Origin: Desulfosarcina sp.
Lineage (GTDB): Bacteria; Desulfobacterota; Desulfobacteria; Desulfobacterales; Desulfosarcinaceae
DNA: 9,229 nt
NCBI GenBank assembly: GCA_018224455.1
Contig: JAGTUY010000384.1
Location: 1-9,229 of the forward strand
Direction of reading: 5' to 3'
A program made the translations under genes and the position numbers. Shown piece by piece: positions 1-5,255 of the stretch. The notes under the pieces were generated by a model, which was given only the letters and a program-made list of their open reading frames with translations, had not been told where the DNA came from and searched no databases. Numbering within the stretch: the first letter of the stretch is position 1; every line of letters begins with the position of its first letter.

Positions 1-136
1 TGAGCGCGCAGGTCCCCCCGGGCCGCCGGCTGTGCTCCACCATTCCCACGGTCAGGCCGTGGCGATTCAGTTCGTAGGCGGCGGTTTGGCCGGCGGTGCC
101 GGAGCCGATTACCAATGCGTCATACTGTTTGGACAT
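1..136 (-). CDS. FAD-dependent pyridine nucleotide-disulfide oxidoreductase, N-terminal part (partial)
   Basis: Only the first 45 codons lie in the window; the gene continues past position 1. The protein starts MSKQYDALVIGSGTAGQTAA, a Rossmann FAD-binding motif (GxGxxG, residues 11-16) at the very N-terminus. A second part, GGTCAL, begins near residue 40; Cys43 matches the first cysteine of the redox-active disulfide in the glutathione reductase, mercuric reductase and dihydrolipoamide dehydrogenase family. The ATG at 134-136 is preceded by a GAGGTG ribosome site. The GGTCAL form suggests the general NAD(P)/FAD reductase branch rather than true dihydrolipoamide dehydrogenase (usually GGTCLN), but the substrate cannot be told from 45 residues. 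It lies 93 bases downstream of the receiver-PilZ gene on the same strand, so co-transcription is possible; I see no terminator in the gap. Confidence 0.85.
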   Translation of the reverse strand, partial: MSKQYDALVIGSGTAGQTAAYELNRHGLTVGMVEHSRRPGGTCAL

Positions 137-229
137 GTTCACCTCTTTGTCATCCACCCAACGGGAACGGCCAAGCCCGGCATTAATAGAACCGTCTGGA
201 CCCCGTCTCGCTAATGCCATCGTCCGTGG

Positions 230-1270
230 TCAGTCCATGGACAGCTTCTCATCAAGGTCGCCGGGTTGCCGGGAGGGGCTGGAGATCGGTGAGCAGCGGG
301 TTTCTGTCAGGCACCGGATCACCTGCTTTTGCTGCAGGGTCAAATTCTCGAAGCGGACACCGATGCCTTTGGGGTCCCGACGGACCACCGTCCCCTTGAT
401 GGCGCAGGTGCGCTCCAGGACCGGGGACGTAAGGGATATGGTGAGCCGCTGGCCCACTTTGATGGACTGTTCGGTCTCGATGTAGGCGCCCCCCTCGCTG
501 ATGTCTCGCATATAGCACTGGTAGGTCCAGTCGCTGATGTCGTAGTCCACGCCCACCAGGCAATCGTACCGGCTGTGCTTGCGCTGGTTGGGCCGCTGGC
601 TCTGCTTTTCGTCCACCATCCGACCGCTCTCAAGCAGCATGTTCATCAGCGATGCGTTGATCTCCCGCGGTGTTTCCCGGGGGGCATAGTCGATGTCGAT
701 CAATACGTTTTCCCATGTGAGAATATGCAGCAGGGCAGGCTTGCCGGTCAGCAACCCCATCTTGGCGGCGGCGGGCTTGCCGTCTAAAATGTAGATCGAT
801 CCGGTTTTGCCTTTGGCCGTAATCTGTAGGGTGCAGGAACGACCCTCCAGTTCCAGCATCTGGAGAAATGAGGAGAGTGTGAGCCCTCGTATCTGGCCGC
901 CGTAGTCGATCTGCAATTCGGTGAAGATCCGTTTGGTGAGCATGCTGATGTCCAAGGCCTGATCGAAGTGAATCACCGACGCCATCTGTTTGATCTTGGT
1001 ACGGAGCATGGACGACGCGTTGTTGGTCATAAAAATGACGCGGGTTTCTGGATAATCAACCCCCAGCAGCGACAACAGCTCGAAGGCTTCCATTTCGGAC
1101 ATGTGCATCCCGGTGATCAGGACGTGGACGTCCTCCCTGGCAAAGATTTCCAAGGTTGTTGGGACATTGGCAGCGGAGAAAACCTGCAAAAAACTGCTGT
1201 GGCTTTTCAGCAGCCCCACAAACGTGTGGAGCATGATGGGATCGTTGTCGACGACCAGGATATTCTTCAT
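230..1270 (-). CDS. Receiver-like domain + DUF4388 (PATAN) + PilZ protein
   Basis: A 346-residue cytoplasmic regulator with three parts. Residues 1-120 have the response-regulator fold (MKNILVVDNDP, acidic pair D8/D10, then T82), but the usual phospho-acceptor Asp is Gly54 (LITGMHM) and the usual Lys of the KP motif is Gln104 (FDQAL), so it probably cannot be phosphorylated normally. Residues 124-220 match DUF4388/PATAN (GGQIRGLTLSSFLQMLELEG, then GSIYILDGK). Residues 228-320 form a PilZ domain with both c-di-GMP contact motifs: RxxxR (R230, R234) and DxSxxG (D256, S258, G261). The C-terminal tail is polar. The likely role is a c-di-GMP effector, perhaps controlling motility or surface behaviour; the output partner is not evident. 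The start follows a weak AGAGG site about ten bases upstream. Domain calls are secure; the cellular role is inference. Confidence 0.9.
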   Translation of the reverse strand: MKNILVVDNDPIMLHTFVGLLKSHSSFLQVFSAANVPTTLEIFAREDVHVLITGMHMSEMEAFELLSLLGVDYPETRVIFMTNNASSMLRTKIKQMASVIHFDQALDISMLTKRIFTELQIDYGGQIRGLTLSSFLQMLELEGRSCTLQITAKGKTGSIYILDGKPAAAKMGLLTGKPALLHILTWENVLIDIDYAPRETPREINASLMNMLLESGRMVDEKQSQRPNQRKHSRYDCLVGVDYDISDWTYQCYMRDISEGGAYIETEQSIKVGQRLTISLTSPVLERTCAIKGTVVRRDPKGIGVRFENLTLQQKQVIRCLTETRCSPISSPSRQPGDLDEKLSMD

Positions 1271-1293
1271 CGAGTGCGGGCCTCTGTTGGTTC

Positions 1294-1321
1294 CATCAGT
1301 CGTTAGCGGCGTTACCTGATG
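1294..1321. repeat. Short inverted repeat between two leftward genes
   Basis: CATCAG (1294-1299) and CTGATG (1316-1321) are perfect inverted copies around a 16-base spacer in the 63-base gap upstream of the receiver-PilZ gene. No T-run follows on the minus strand, so this is not a typical intrinsic terminator. It could be an operator or chance; six-base arms are weak evidence. Confidence 0.2.
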
Positions 1322-1333
1322 TGCTTTAAACCG

Positions 1334-1567
1334 TCATCCGCCGAGTTTCCATGGTTTCGGTATCAGGGTGAAGGAAATGGTGCCCGGGTGAGGGAAGCGG
1401 TCTTCCCGGTGAATGCCCAGATCCTCCAACTCCGGGTAAAAAGAACATTTTTCCGCCGGAAAAACAAACAGTTTTTCAAAACCGGAGAAGGTGGCCTCAT
1501 AACCCAGTGGGGCAAATGCATTGGTGATTGCCGAAAAAACACCGGTTGTTTTCCAGCAGTCCTTCAC
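1334..1567 (-). CDS. Unknown small protein downstream of bacterioferritin
   Basis: I do not recognise this family. From the GTG at 1565-1567 it is 77 residues, beginning KDCWKTTGVFSAITNAF after the initiator and ending PKPWKLGG. It has two cysteines, is rich in Phe and Pro in its second half, and has no membrane segment. It looks genuinely coding: balanced composition and an open frame that continues upstream without interruption to the bfr stop (TGA at 1607-1609), in the same frame as bfr. No ATG lies between the TGA and 1567, and no good ribosome site precedes the GTG; AAAGGG is about 24 bases upstream. Translation may be coupled to bfr, may begin at a non-standard codon such as ATT, or may arise by reading through the TGA. 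It is probably in one transcript with bfr and metF. The coding call is moderate; the start is uncertain. Confidence 0.55.
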   Translation of the reverse strand: MKDCWKTTGVFSAITNAFAPLGYEATFSGFEKLFVFPAEKCSFYPELEDLGIHREDRFPHPGTISFTLIPKPWKLGG

Positions 1568-1600
1568 GATGTCTTTAAGAATGACGGAATGGGTCCCTTT

Positions 1601-1615
1601 GGCGCATCAGGCGCC
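1601..1615 (-). other. GC-rich mRNA hairpin with the bfr stop codon in its loop
   Basis: On the minus strand the sequence GGCGC-CTGAT-GCGCC forms a five-pair GC stem whose five-base loop contains the bfr TGA (1607-1609). No T-tract follows (the next bases are AAAGGGACCC), so it is not an intrinsic terminator. It may influence termination or coupling into the next ORF, or be coincidence. Confidence 0.35.
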
Positions 1616-2143
1616 GCCACTGACAGCAAACCCGCTGGGCCCGATACCGGTAGCCGAAGAGGTGCCGGCTATTTTAGCCAGGTACGTATTGCCCAGGCTG
1701 CTGATATGATCGCTGATGTTGTCGAAATAGTTGAAATGAAGCTGCTCTTCGTCGATGGTCTGTTCGAACAGTTTCATGCTCGTGCTGTCACCGTTCTCGC
1801 GGCAGATCAGAAGAAACTGGTTGTAGATGTCGATCGTATTGTCCTCGAGGCCTGCATCAAAGGTGAAAATCTGTTCGACCTTCTGTCCCTTGGTGACCTT
1901 CTGGTCGGGTTCCGTGGTGGGCTCGCCGCCCAGTTCTTTGATTCGCTCGGCAAAGCCCTCAGCGTGGCGCATCTCGTCGATGGCGATCAGCTTGACCTTT
2001 GCGGCCAGTTCACCATAGTCTTTGTCATCCAGGTTGTAATGCTGGTTCATGTACTGGGTGATGGCCGAAAGTTCCATAGACCGGGCTGTGTTGAGCACCT
2101 CGATAACCTTTGCCTTTCTCTTTTCCCTTGCCGTCTGAGCCAT
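1607..2143 (-). CDS. bfr: Bacterioferritin (haem-type ferritin)
   Basis: A 178-residue four-helix iron-storage protein that oxidises Fe(II) at a di-iron site and stores it as a mineral core in a 24-mer. All six expected di-iron ligands are visible: E24 (RSMELSA), E57 and H60 (DEMRH), E100, E133 and H136 (EEQLH). Met58, inside the DEMRH motif, is at the position of the haem-ligating methionine of bacterioferritins. The sequence closely resembles, from memory, the Desulfovibrio desulfuricans bacterioferritin that carries iron-coproporphyrin (shared motifs RKAKVIEVLN, QYMNQHY, IDEMRHAE, YLAKIAGT), which is also about 179 residues and ends at an equivalent place. The ATG at 2141-2143 is chosen over an in-frame TTG six bases upstream because AGGAGG lies six bases before it. 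metF is 46 bases upstream on the same strand with no terminator between, so the two are probably co-transcribed. It likely protects an anaerobe from iron and oxygen stress. Confidence 0.93.
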   Translation of the reverse strand: MAQTAREKRKAKVIEVLNTARSMELSAITQYMNQHYNLDDKDYGELAAKVKLIAIDEMRHAEGFAERIKELGGEPTTEPDQKVTKGQKVEQIFTFDAGLEDNTIDIYNQFLLICRENGDSTSMKLFEQTIDEEQLHFNYFDNISDHISSLGNTYLAKIAGTSSATGIGPSGFAVSGGA

Positions 2144-2149
2144 CTCCAA

Positions 2150-2155
2150 CCTCCT
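2150..2155 (-). promoter_or_regulatory. Ribosome binding site of bfr
   Basis: AGGAGG on the minus strand, six bases before the ATG at 2141-2143. It fixes the start as MAQTAREK rather than the upstream TTG. Confidence 0.85.
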
Positions 2156-2189
2156 GTGTTTAAATGGGTTTAGGAATGTTTCTTGTCTT

Positions 2190-2993
2190 TTATAAAATGT
2201 CGCCCATTATTTCGTAATGATCGAATGGGGGCATAATGCAGGCGCCGGCAAACCGGGTTCTGGCGGTATCGACCATTTCGCGGGCGTTGGCGGCCCCTTC
2301 GGCCACCGGGTCTGCAGCGCGGTGCATGCGCTGACGCAGCCCATCGGGAACGGTGATGCCGGCTACCTTGGTGTGCAAAAACTCGGCGTGCCGGGGTGTG
2401 CGCAGGGGCAGGATACCCATGATCACGGGGATGCCGATCTTCCTGGTGGCGCCGGCGATCTCATCGGCACCGGGTTCGTCGTAAACGGGCTGGGTGACGG
2501 CAAACTGGGCGCCGGCGTCCACCTTCCGCTGCAAGTGATCCACCGCCCTGGCCAGGCCGTTGTTTTCGGGGTGGGTGTCAAAGACCACACCGGTGTGCAG
2601 GCCCGCTTCGCGGGCTAATCGTACCAGGCCGTAAACATCGGTGTCCCGGACGTCCGTCGTATTCCCCCGGTCTTTGAAGGCCACAAAATCGCCGGTGGCC
2701 ACCAATACCGTGTCTATTCCCAGTGCCTTGGCTCCCCACAACTCGCCTTGCAGGCTCAAGCGGTTGTGGTCGCGGGTGGTGAGGTGCAGGATGGCCGGTT
2801 TCTTTGTTCGCTGCTGGATCATGGCGCACAGGGCCATGGCGCTCATGCGGGGTTTGGCCACGGGGTTGGTGGCGACGCTGAAACCGAAGAACGGCAGTGC
2901 GGTCAAAGATTCCAGGGCAGAAAGGACCTTTACCGGGTCCGATCCGTCCGGAGGTACCACCTCTATGGTGACGACGAACGATTCGTTAAACAT
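2190..2993 (-). CDS. metF: Methylenetetrahydrofolate reductase (short MetF)
   Basis: A 267-residue MetF-family TIM-barrel enzyme that reduces 5,10-methylene-THF to 5-methyl-THF, for methionine synthesis or the methyl branch of the Wood-Ljungdahl pathway. Visible motifs: the catalytic Glu in IEVVPP (E11), NPVAKPRMS (residues 43-51), TTRDHNR (72-78), VLVATGD (Asp102, flavin/folate region), QFAVTQPVYD (163-172) and PVIMGILPL (189-197). It is slightly shorter than the roughly 290-residue enterobacterial enzyme. The ATG at 2991-2993 has AGAAGG five bases upstream. No metV, homocysteine methyltransferase or other C1 gene is adjacent; bfr follows 46 bases downstream. It could supply either biosynthetic or catabolic C1 flux, and the window does not decide. 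The family call is secure. Confidence 0.93.
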   Translation of the reverse strand: MFNESFVVTIEVVPPDGSDPVKVLSALESLTALPFFGFSVATNPVAKPRMSAMALCAMIQQRTKKPAILHLTTRDHNRLSLQGELWGAKALGIDTVLVATGDFVAFKDRGNTTDVRDTDVYGLVRLAREAGLHTGVVFDTHPENNGLARAVDHLQRKVDAGAQFAVTQPVYDEPGADEIAGATRKIGIPVIMGILPLRTPRHAEFLHTKVAGITVPDGLRQRMHRAADPVAEGAANAREMVDTARTRFAGACIMPPFDHYEIMGDIL

Positions 2994-3162
2994 ATTGGCC
3001 TTCTTCCGGATTTGGCGTTGGTGATGAAGTCACGCTGATAGAGACGATTGTCCGCAGTTCCGGCAATGGTACGGATGTTGACTGCCATCGCTTCTCGATC
3101 GAGCCGACAGGCCGGGGCGAAGTCGGTCTTCATAGGCATTATTGTAGGTTGTAGCCGGTACG

Positions 3163-3199
3163 GGCACCTTGTCGGGGTGTCTGTTATACTGGGGGTGCC
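3163..3199. repeat. Inverted repeat around an extended -10-like element in the divergent gap
   Basis: The 353 bases from 2994 to 3346 contain no convincing gene. Within them GGCACC (3163-3168) and GGTGCC (3194-3199) are inverted copies flanking TGTTATACT (3182-3190), which resembles an extended -10 box reading rightward. The best base match at the -35 position is poor. A repressor or activator site on a promoter for the small gene at 3347 is possible, but short GC-rich arms can arise by chance. Confidence 0.25.
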
Positions 3200-3286
3200 G
3201 GTCGTGGTCCGTCGAATGAAATTTCGAGTTCAGTCTATCGTTTCGAGAGGTTCAGGTCAAGCACGGATCATTTTTGCGGCGCATGA

Positions 3287-3302
3287 TGGCACGGGGTTTG
3301 AT
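3287..3302 (+). promoter_or_regulatory. Near-match to a sigma-54 promoter
   Basis: TGGCACGGGGTTTGAT matches the -24 half (TGGCACG) perfectly and the -12 half as TTGA instead of TTGC, with the correct spacing. The predicted start would be about 35 bases upstream of the ATG at 3347. The missing C of the -12 GC pair is a serious fault because that base is normally well conserved, so this is tentative. Confidence 0.3.
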
Positions 3303-3346
3303 TGTCGAATCGATGTTATCCATTATTTTTTTCGAGGTCGAACCCG

Positions 3347-3553
3347 ATGATAGCGATCAATAGAATCAACTGGAATAGAGAAATCTGGCGTAAAATACTC
3401 AACAGCGTGGCTGCCAAATATGACTGCGGCGTTCACTTTACCCTCGACGCCGGCCGGATCGTTTTTGAAGGAAATCCGGAATGTGCCGAAGAGATCGTCA
3501 AGGAGGCCTTGTCCCTGTTTGGCGGCAATGCTTGGTCCTATGGTAACCGCTGA
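3347..3553 (+). CDS. Small conserved-looking hypothetical protein
   Basis: 68 residues, MIAINRINWNREIW... to ...AWSYGNR. No known domain is recognised with certainty. It has a basic N-terminus (residues 1-16), a central AAKYDCGVHFTLDAGRIVFEG segment that reads as two beta strands, and an acidic helix ending LSLFGG. I have an impression of similar small proteins in other sulfate reducers carrying AAKYDCGVH and VEFVGD-like segments, but could not check it. The ATG at 3347 is preferred over an upstream in-frame ATG at 3302 because GAGGT lies eight bases before it. Its last 16 bases overlap the end of the convergent lipoprotein gene. The protein is probably soluble; no signal peptide or membrane segment is seen. 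Confidence 0.65.
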   Translation: MIAINRINWNREIWRKILNSVAAKYDCGVHFTLDAGRIVFEGNPECAEEIVKEALSLFGGNAWSYGNR

Positions 3554-4020
3554 CGGGTTTGCCCGGAAAGGCTGATCTCCCCTTTTTCCCCGACATGGAC
3601 CATGGGGCGCAGGCCGCCGAGGTCGAGTTTGGCATTGAGCTCAAAAGCGATGGTATCCCGCTGTGCGTTCATCAGATCGGAAAAAAAGCGTATGCTGCTC
3701 AGCAGGCTGGTGGTGGCAATCAGGGTCACATCGGCTTCTCCATAGCCGTCGATCGCCGGCAGATCGTTGGCGACGCCCGTCAATATTTTGTGCCCGTCAA
3801 GTTTCAGGCTGTAGGCGATCCCTTGAAGTTTCAGGGCTCCTCTATTGGGGTTGATGATGTGAAGACCGATTTCGAACCGTGGCGCGATACTGTCCGATGG
3901 CAGTGCCCGGATGGCGCTGACGTTGACGCTGGGTGTTTCGTAATCGGGGCTGAGGGTGGCACAGCCCGCGATCATCAGGACCGCTGACCCAAGGATCAGG
4001 ATCCAGTGGCATCGGGGCAT
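3538..4020 (-). CDS. LEA type 2 family lipoprotein
   Basis: 160 residues. Residues 1-20 form a lipoprotein signal peptide (hydrophobic ILILGSAVLMIAGC, lipobox IAGC, lipidated Cys20), placing the protein in the cell envelope. The rest resembles the LEA14/water-stress (WHy) beta-sandwich: a P-x-V-x-V start (PSVNVSAIRAL), then FEIGLHIINPN, LQGIAYSLKLDGHKI and a strand-rich tail. Such proteins are linked to desiccation or stress tolerance in plants and are common but poorly understood lipoproteins in proteobacteria. The ATG at 4018-4020 has AAGGAG seven bases upstream. It starts 38 bases after the end of the small membrane-protein gene on the same strand, suggesting one transcript. It ends within the tail of the convergent small gene. 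Confidence 0.82.
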   Translation of the reverse strand: MPRCHWILILGSAVLMIAGCATLSPDYETPSVNVSAIRALPSDSIAPRFEIGLHIINPNRGALKLQGIAYSLKLDGHKILTGVANDLPAIDGYGEADVTLIATTSLLSSIRFFSDLMNAQRDTIAFELNAKLDLGGLRPMVHVGEKGEISLSGQTRQRLP

Positions 4021-4058
4021 CGGTACTCTCCTTTCAGGTGATTTAACCCGAGAACCCT

Positions 4059-4322
4059 CTATTTCCCCATGATCATCATCAAGGGAATGAAAACCAGGCC
4101 TGCCAGGGCCAGGTAGAGGCCGTTCAGTACCCGCTGATACTTATAGCGGGTCGATTCGTCAGGTTCGCTGAGGGTCAATTGCTTGAACCGGCGGTAATCG
4201 TCCAGCCATCCGGTCATCATCTCCACGGGATACCCCTTGTCTTTAAGCGTCATCTTGATCTGCTGAAATGAGTGCAGGGTGAAGACGATGGCGCCGATCA
4301 ATCCAATACTGAGCCAATTCAT
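4059..4322 (-). CDS. Small two-helix membrane protein of unknown function
   Basis: 87 residues from the ATG at 4320-4322. Hydrophobic helices lie at residues 3-19 (WLSIGLIGAIVFTLHSF) and about 67-85 (GLYLALAGLVFIPLMMIM), with a charged segment between (KDKGYPVEMM, DDYRRFKQ, then SEPDESTRYKYQR), most likely cytoplasmic. I do not recognise a family. The start is chosen because GAGGAG lies nine bases before it; an in-frame ATG at 4341-4343 has no ribosome site and would place that GAGGAG inside the gene. The lipoprotein gene follows 38 bases downstream, so the two may form an envelope-related pair. Confidence 0.65.
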   Translation of the reverse strand: MNWLSIGLIGAIVFTLHSFQQIKMTLKDKGYPVEMMTGWLDDYRRFKQLTLSEPDESTRYKYQRVLNGLYLALAGLVFIPLMMIMGK

Positions 4323-4331
4323 GTGGGTTGT

Positions 4332-4337
4332 CTCCTC
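4332..4337 (-). promoter_or_regulatory. Ribosome binding site of the small membrane protein gene
   Basis: GAGGAG on the minus strand, nine bases before the ATG at 4320-4322. It decides the start in favour of MNWLSIG over the longer version. Confidence 0.6.
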
Positions 4338-4352
4338 AGCCATCCAAAACAG

Positions 4353-4372
4353 AAAGAAAAAAGGCTTTCTTT
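4353..4372. terminator. Possible AT-rich terminator hairpin downstream of the hrpB remnant
   Basis: AAAGAAA (4353-4359) and TTTCTTT (4366-4372) form a seven-pair stem with a six-base loop, about 100 bases after the end of the hrpB remnant on the minus strand and before the next leftward gene. On that strand the arm is rich in T and CTGTTTTGG follows. The stem is AT-rich and weak, so this is only a candidate. Confidence 0.3.
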
Positions 4373-4471
4373 GGTCATCGATTTGGCTTTCCAGGGCACA
4401 TCGCTTGGAAAGGGGCAGAAGCTGACTCTACCACACATTCAATGCTCGAGCCACCGTTCAGTTTAACCATG

Positions 4472-5250
4472 TCATTTTGCGTTTCTGGGTTTGGCCCGTG
4501 CCGTGGGAGTGGCGCACAGCGGATCATCCGGCCAGACGTGTTTGGGGTAACGTCCTTTGGTGCTATAAAGCGCGGCGTCGCAGACGTCAGGCCAGGGACC
4601 GCCATCTGCATCGATCCGTGCCAGGAGCATGACCCGAGATTGCCAGGTTCGCAGGGTCCGCGTCCAGGGAAGGATGTCGATTCCGCTGGAAAGCAAAAAG
4701 CGACCCGGGCTGTCTGGGCGCTGCCTGGCAATGCGGTCGGGGTAGGCCCAGGCCAGCAGCCGGCCCGGAACGGCTGCGGCACTGTTTTTTTGCTGATATC
4801 CAACCGTTGTTGAAGTACTGCCGACACTTTAAGAATTTGCCTCGCAGCGGATGAATCGACGCTGCAGCCATTCATGTGAAACGGTCTCTTCGCCCGGTAG
4901 GCCTGCAGCGCGTCCAACCGCAATCTCAGGGCGGCGTCTCGCTCCCGTCCACTAAAATGGAGGGGATCACGTTCACTCAAAATGGCGGCAATTTCACAGG
5001 CGGAACGACCCATCTTCTCTTTGCGGGCCGCCAGAATCATGTGTGCCCGGCGGGGCGCCAAGAGCAGCAGGCGCCGGCCGGACAGCCAGGTTTCTTTCAA
5101 CAGGGCCAGCGGTACGGCAGTGGTCTTGCCGGCACCGGGCGGTGCCACCAGCACTGCTGCGGGGTTGTCACGCAATGCGGATTAAAGCGGCTCGAGGACT
5201 GCTGCCACCGGCAGATGGCCGATTGCACCGGTATGGTTTGTGTTCCCCAT
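4472..5250 (-). pseudogene. hrpB: Eroded ATP-dependent helicase hrpB (DEAH family) with nonsense, frameshift and internal deletions
   Basis: HrpB is a DEAH-box helicase-like protein normally above 800 residues; only about 260 codons remain. Segments in order: ATG at 5248-5250, then HLPVAAVLEPL; an in-frame TAA at 5182-5184; ALRDNPAAVLVAPPGAGKTT with Walker A (5119-5145); LLLLAPRR, which joins directly near 5045 to AHMILAARKEKMG and AILSERDPL, motifs normally found hundreds of residues later. The whole region with the DExH box and the RecA2 core is therefore gone. After LQQRLDISKK a T7 tract (A7 on the coding strand, 4785-4791) marks a frameshift into GRLLAWAYPDRIARQRP and WQSRVMLLAR...WPDVCDAAL. 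A second junction near 4565 jumps to the characteristic C-terminal end, GRYPKHVWPDDPL...ARAKPR, ending at TGA 4472-4474. It begins five bases after uvrA and probably was co-transcribed. No functional helicase can be made. Confidence 0.88.
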
Positions 5251-5255
5251 GACTT

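Noticed and set aside
1590..1609. Selenocysteine insertion at the bfr TGA as the main explanation
   Set aside because: The bacterioferritin ends at its normal family length and no convincing SECIS-type hairpin with a G-containing loop follows; kept only as a possibility within the finding.
1319..2173. Plus-strand open frame of 284 codons opposite bfr and the unknown ORF
   Set aside because: It mirrors the minus-strand genes, has no ribosome site and no recognisable motif; bfr on the other strand is certain.
2963..3133. Minus-strand frame of 56 codons upstream of and overlapping the start of metF
   Set aside because: It overlaps metF out of frame, has no ribosome site and matches nothing I know.
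3048..3350. Plus-strand open frame of 100 codons in the divergent gap
   Set aside because: No ribosome site, no recognisable domain, uneven composition; the gap reads as regulatory DNA.
4375..5175. A single intact 266-codon protein with a Walker A motif
   Set aside because: Only its first 130 or so residues match HrpB; after the A7 tract it is out of frame and the rest is meaningless, so it is part of the pseudogene.
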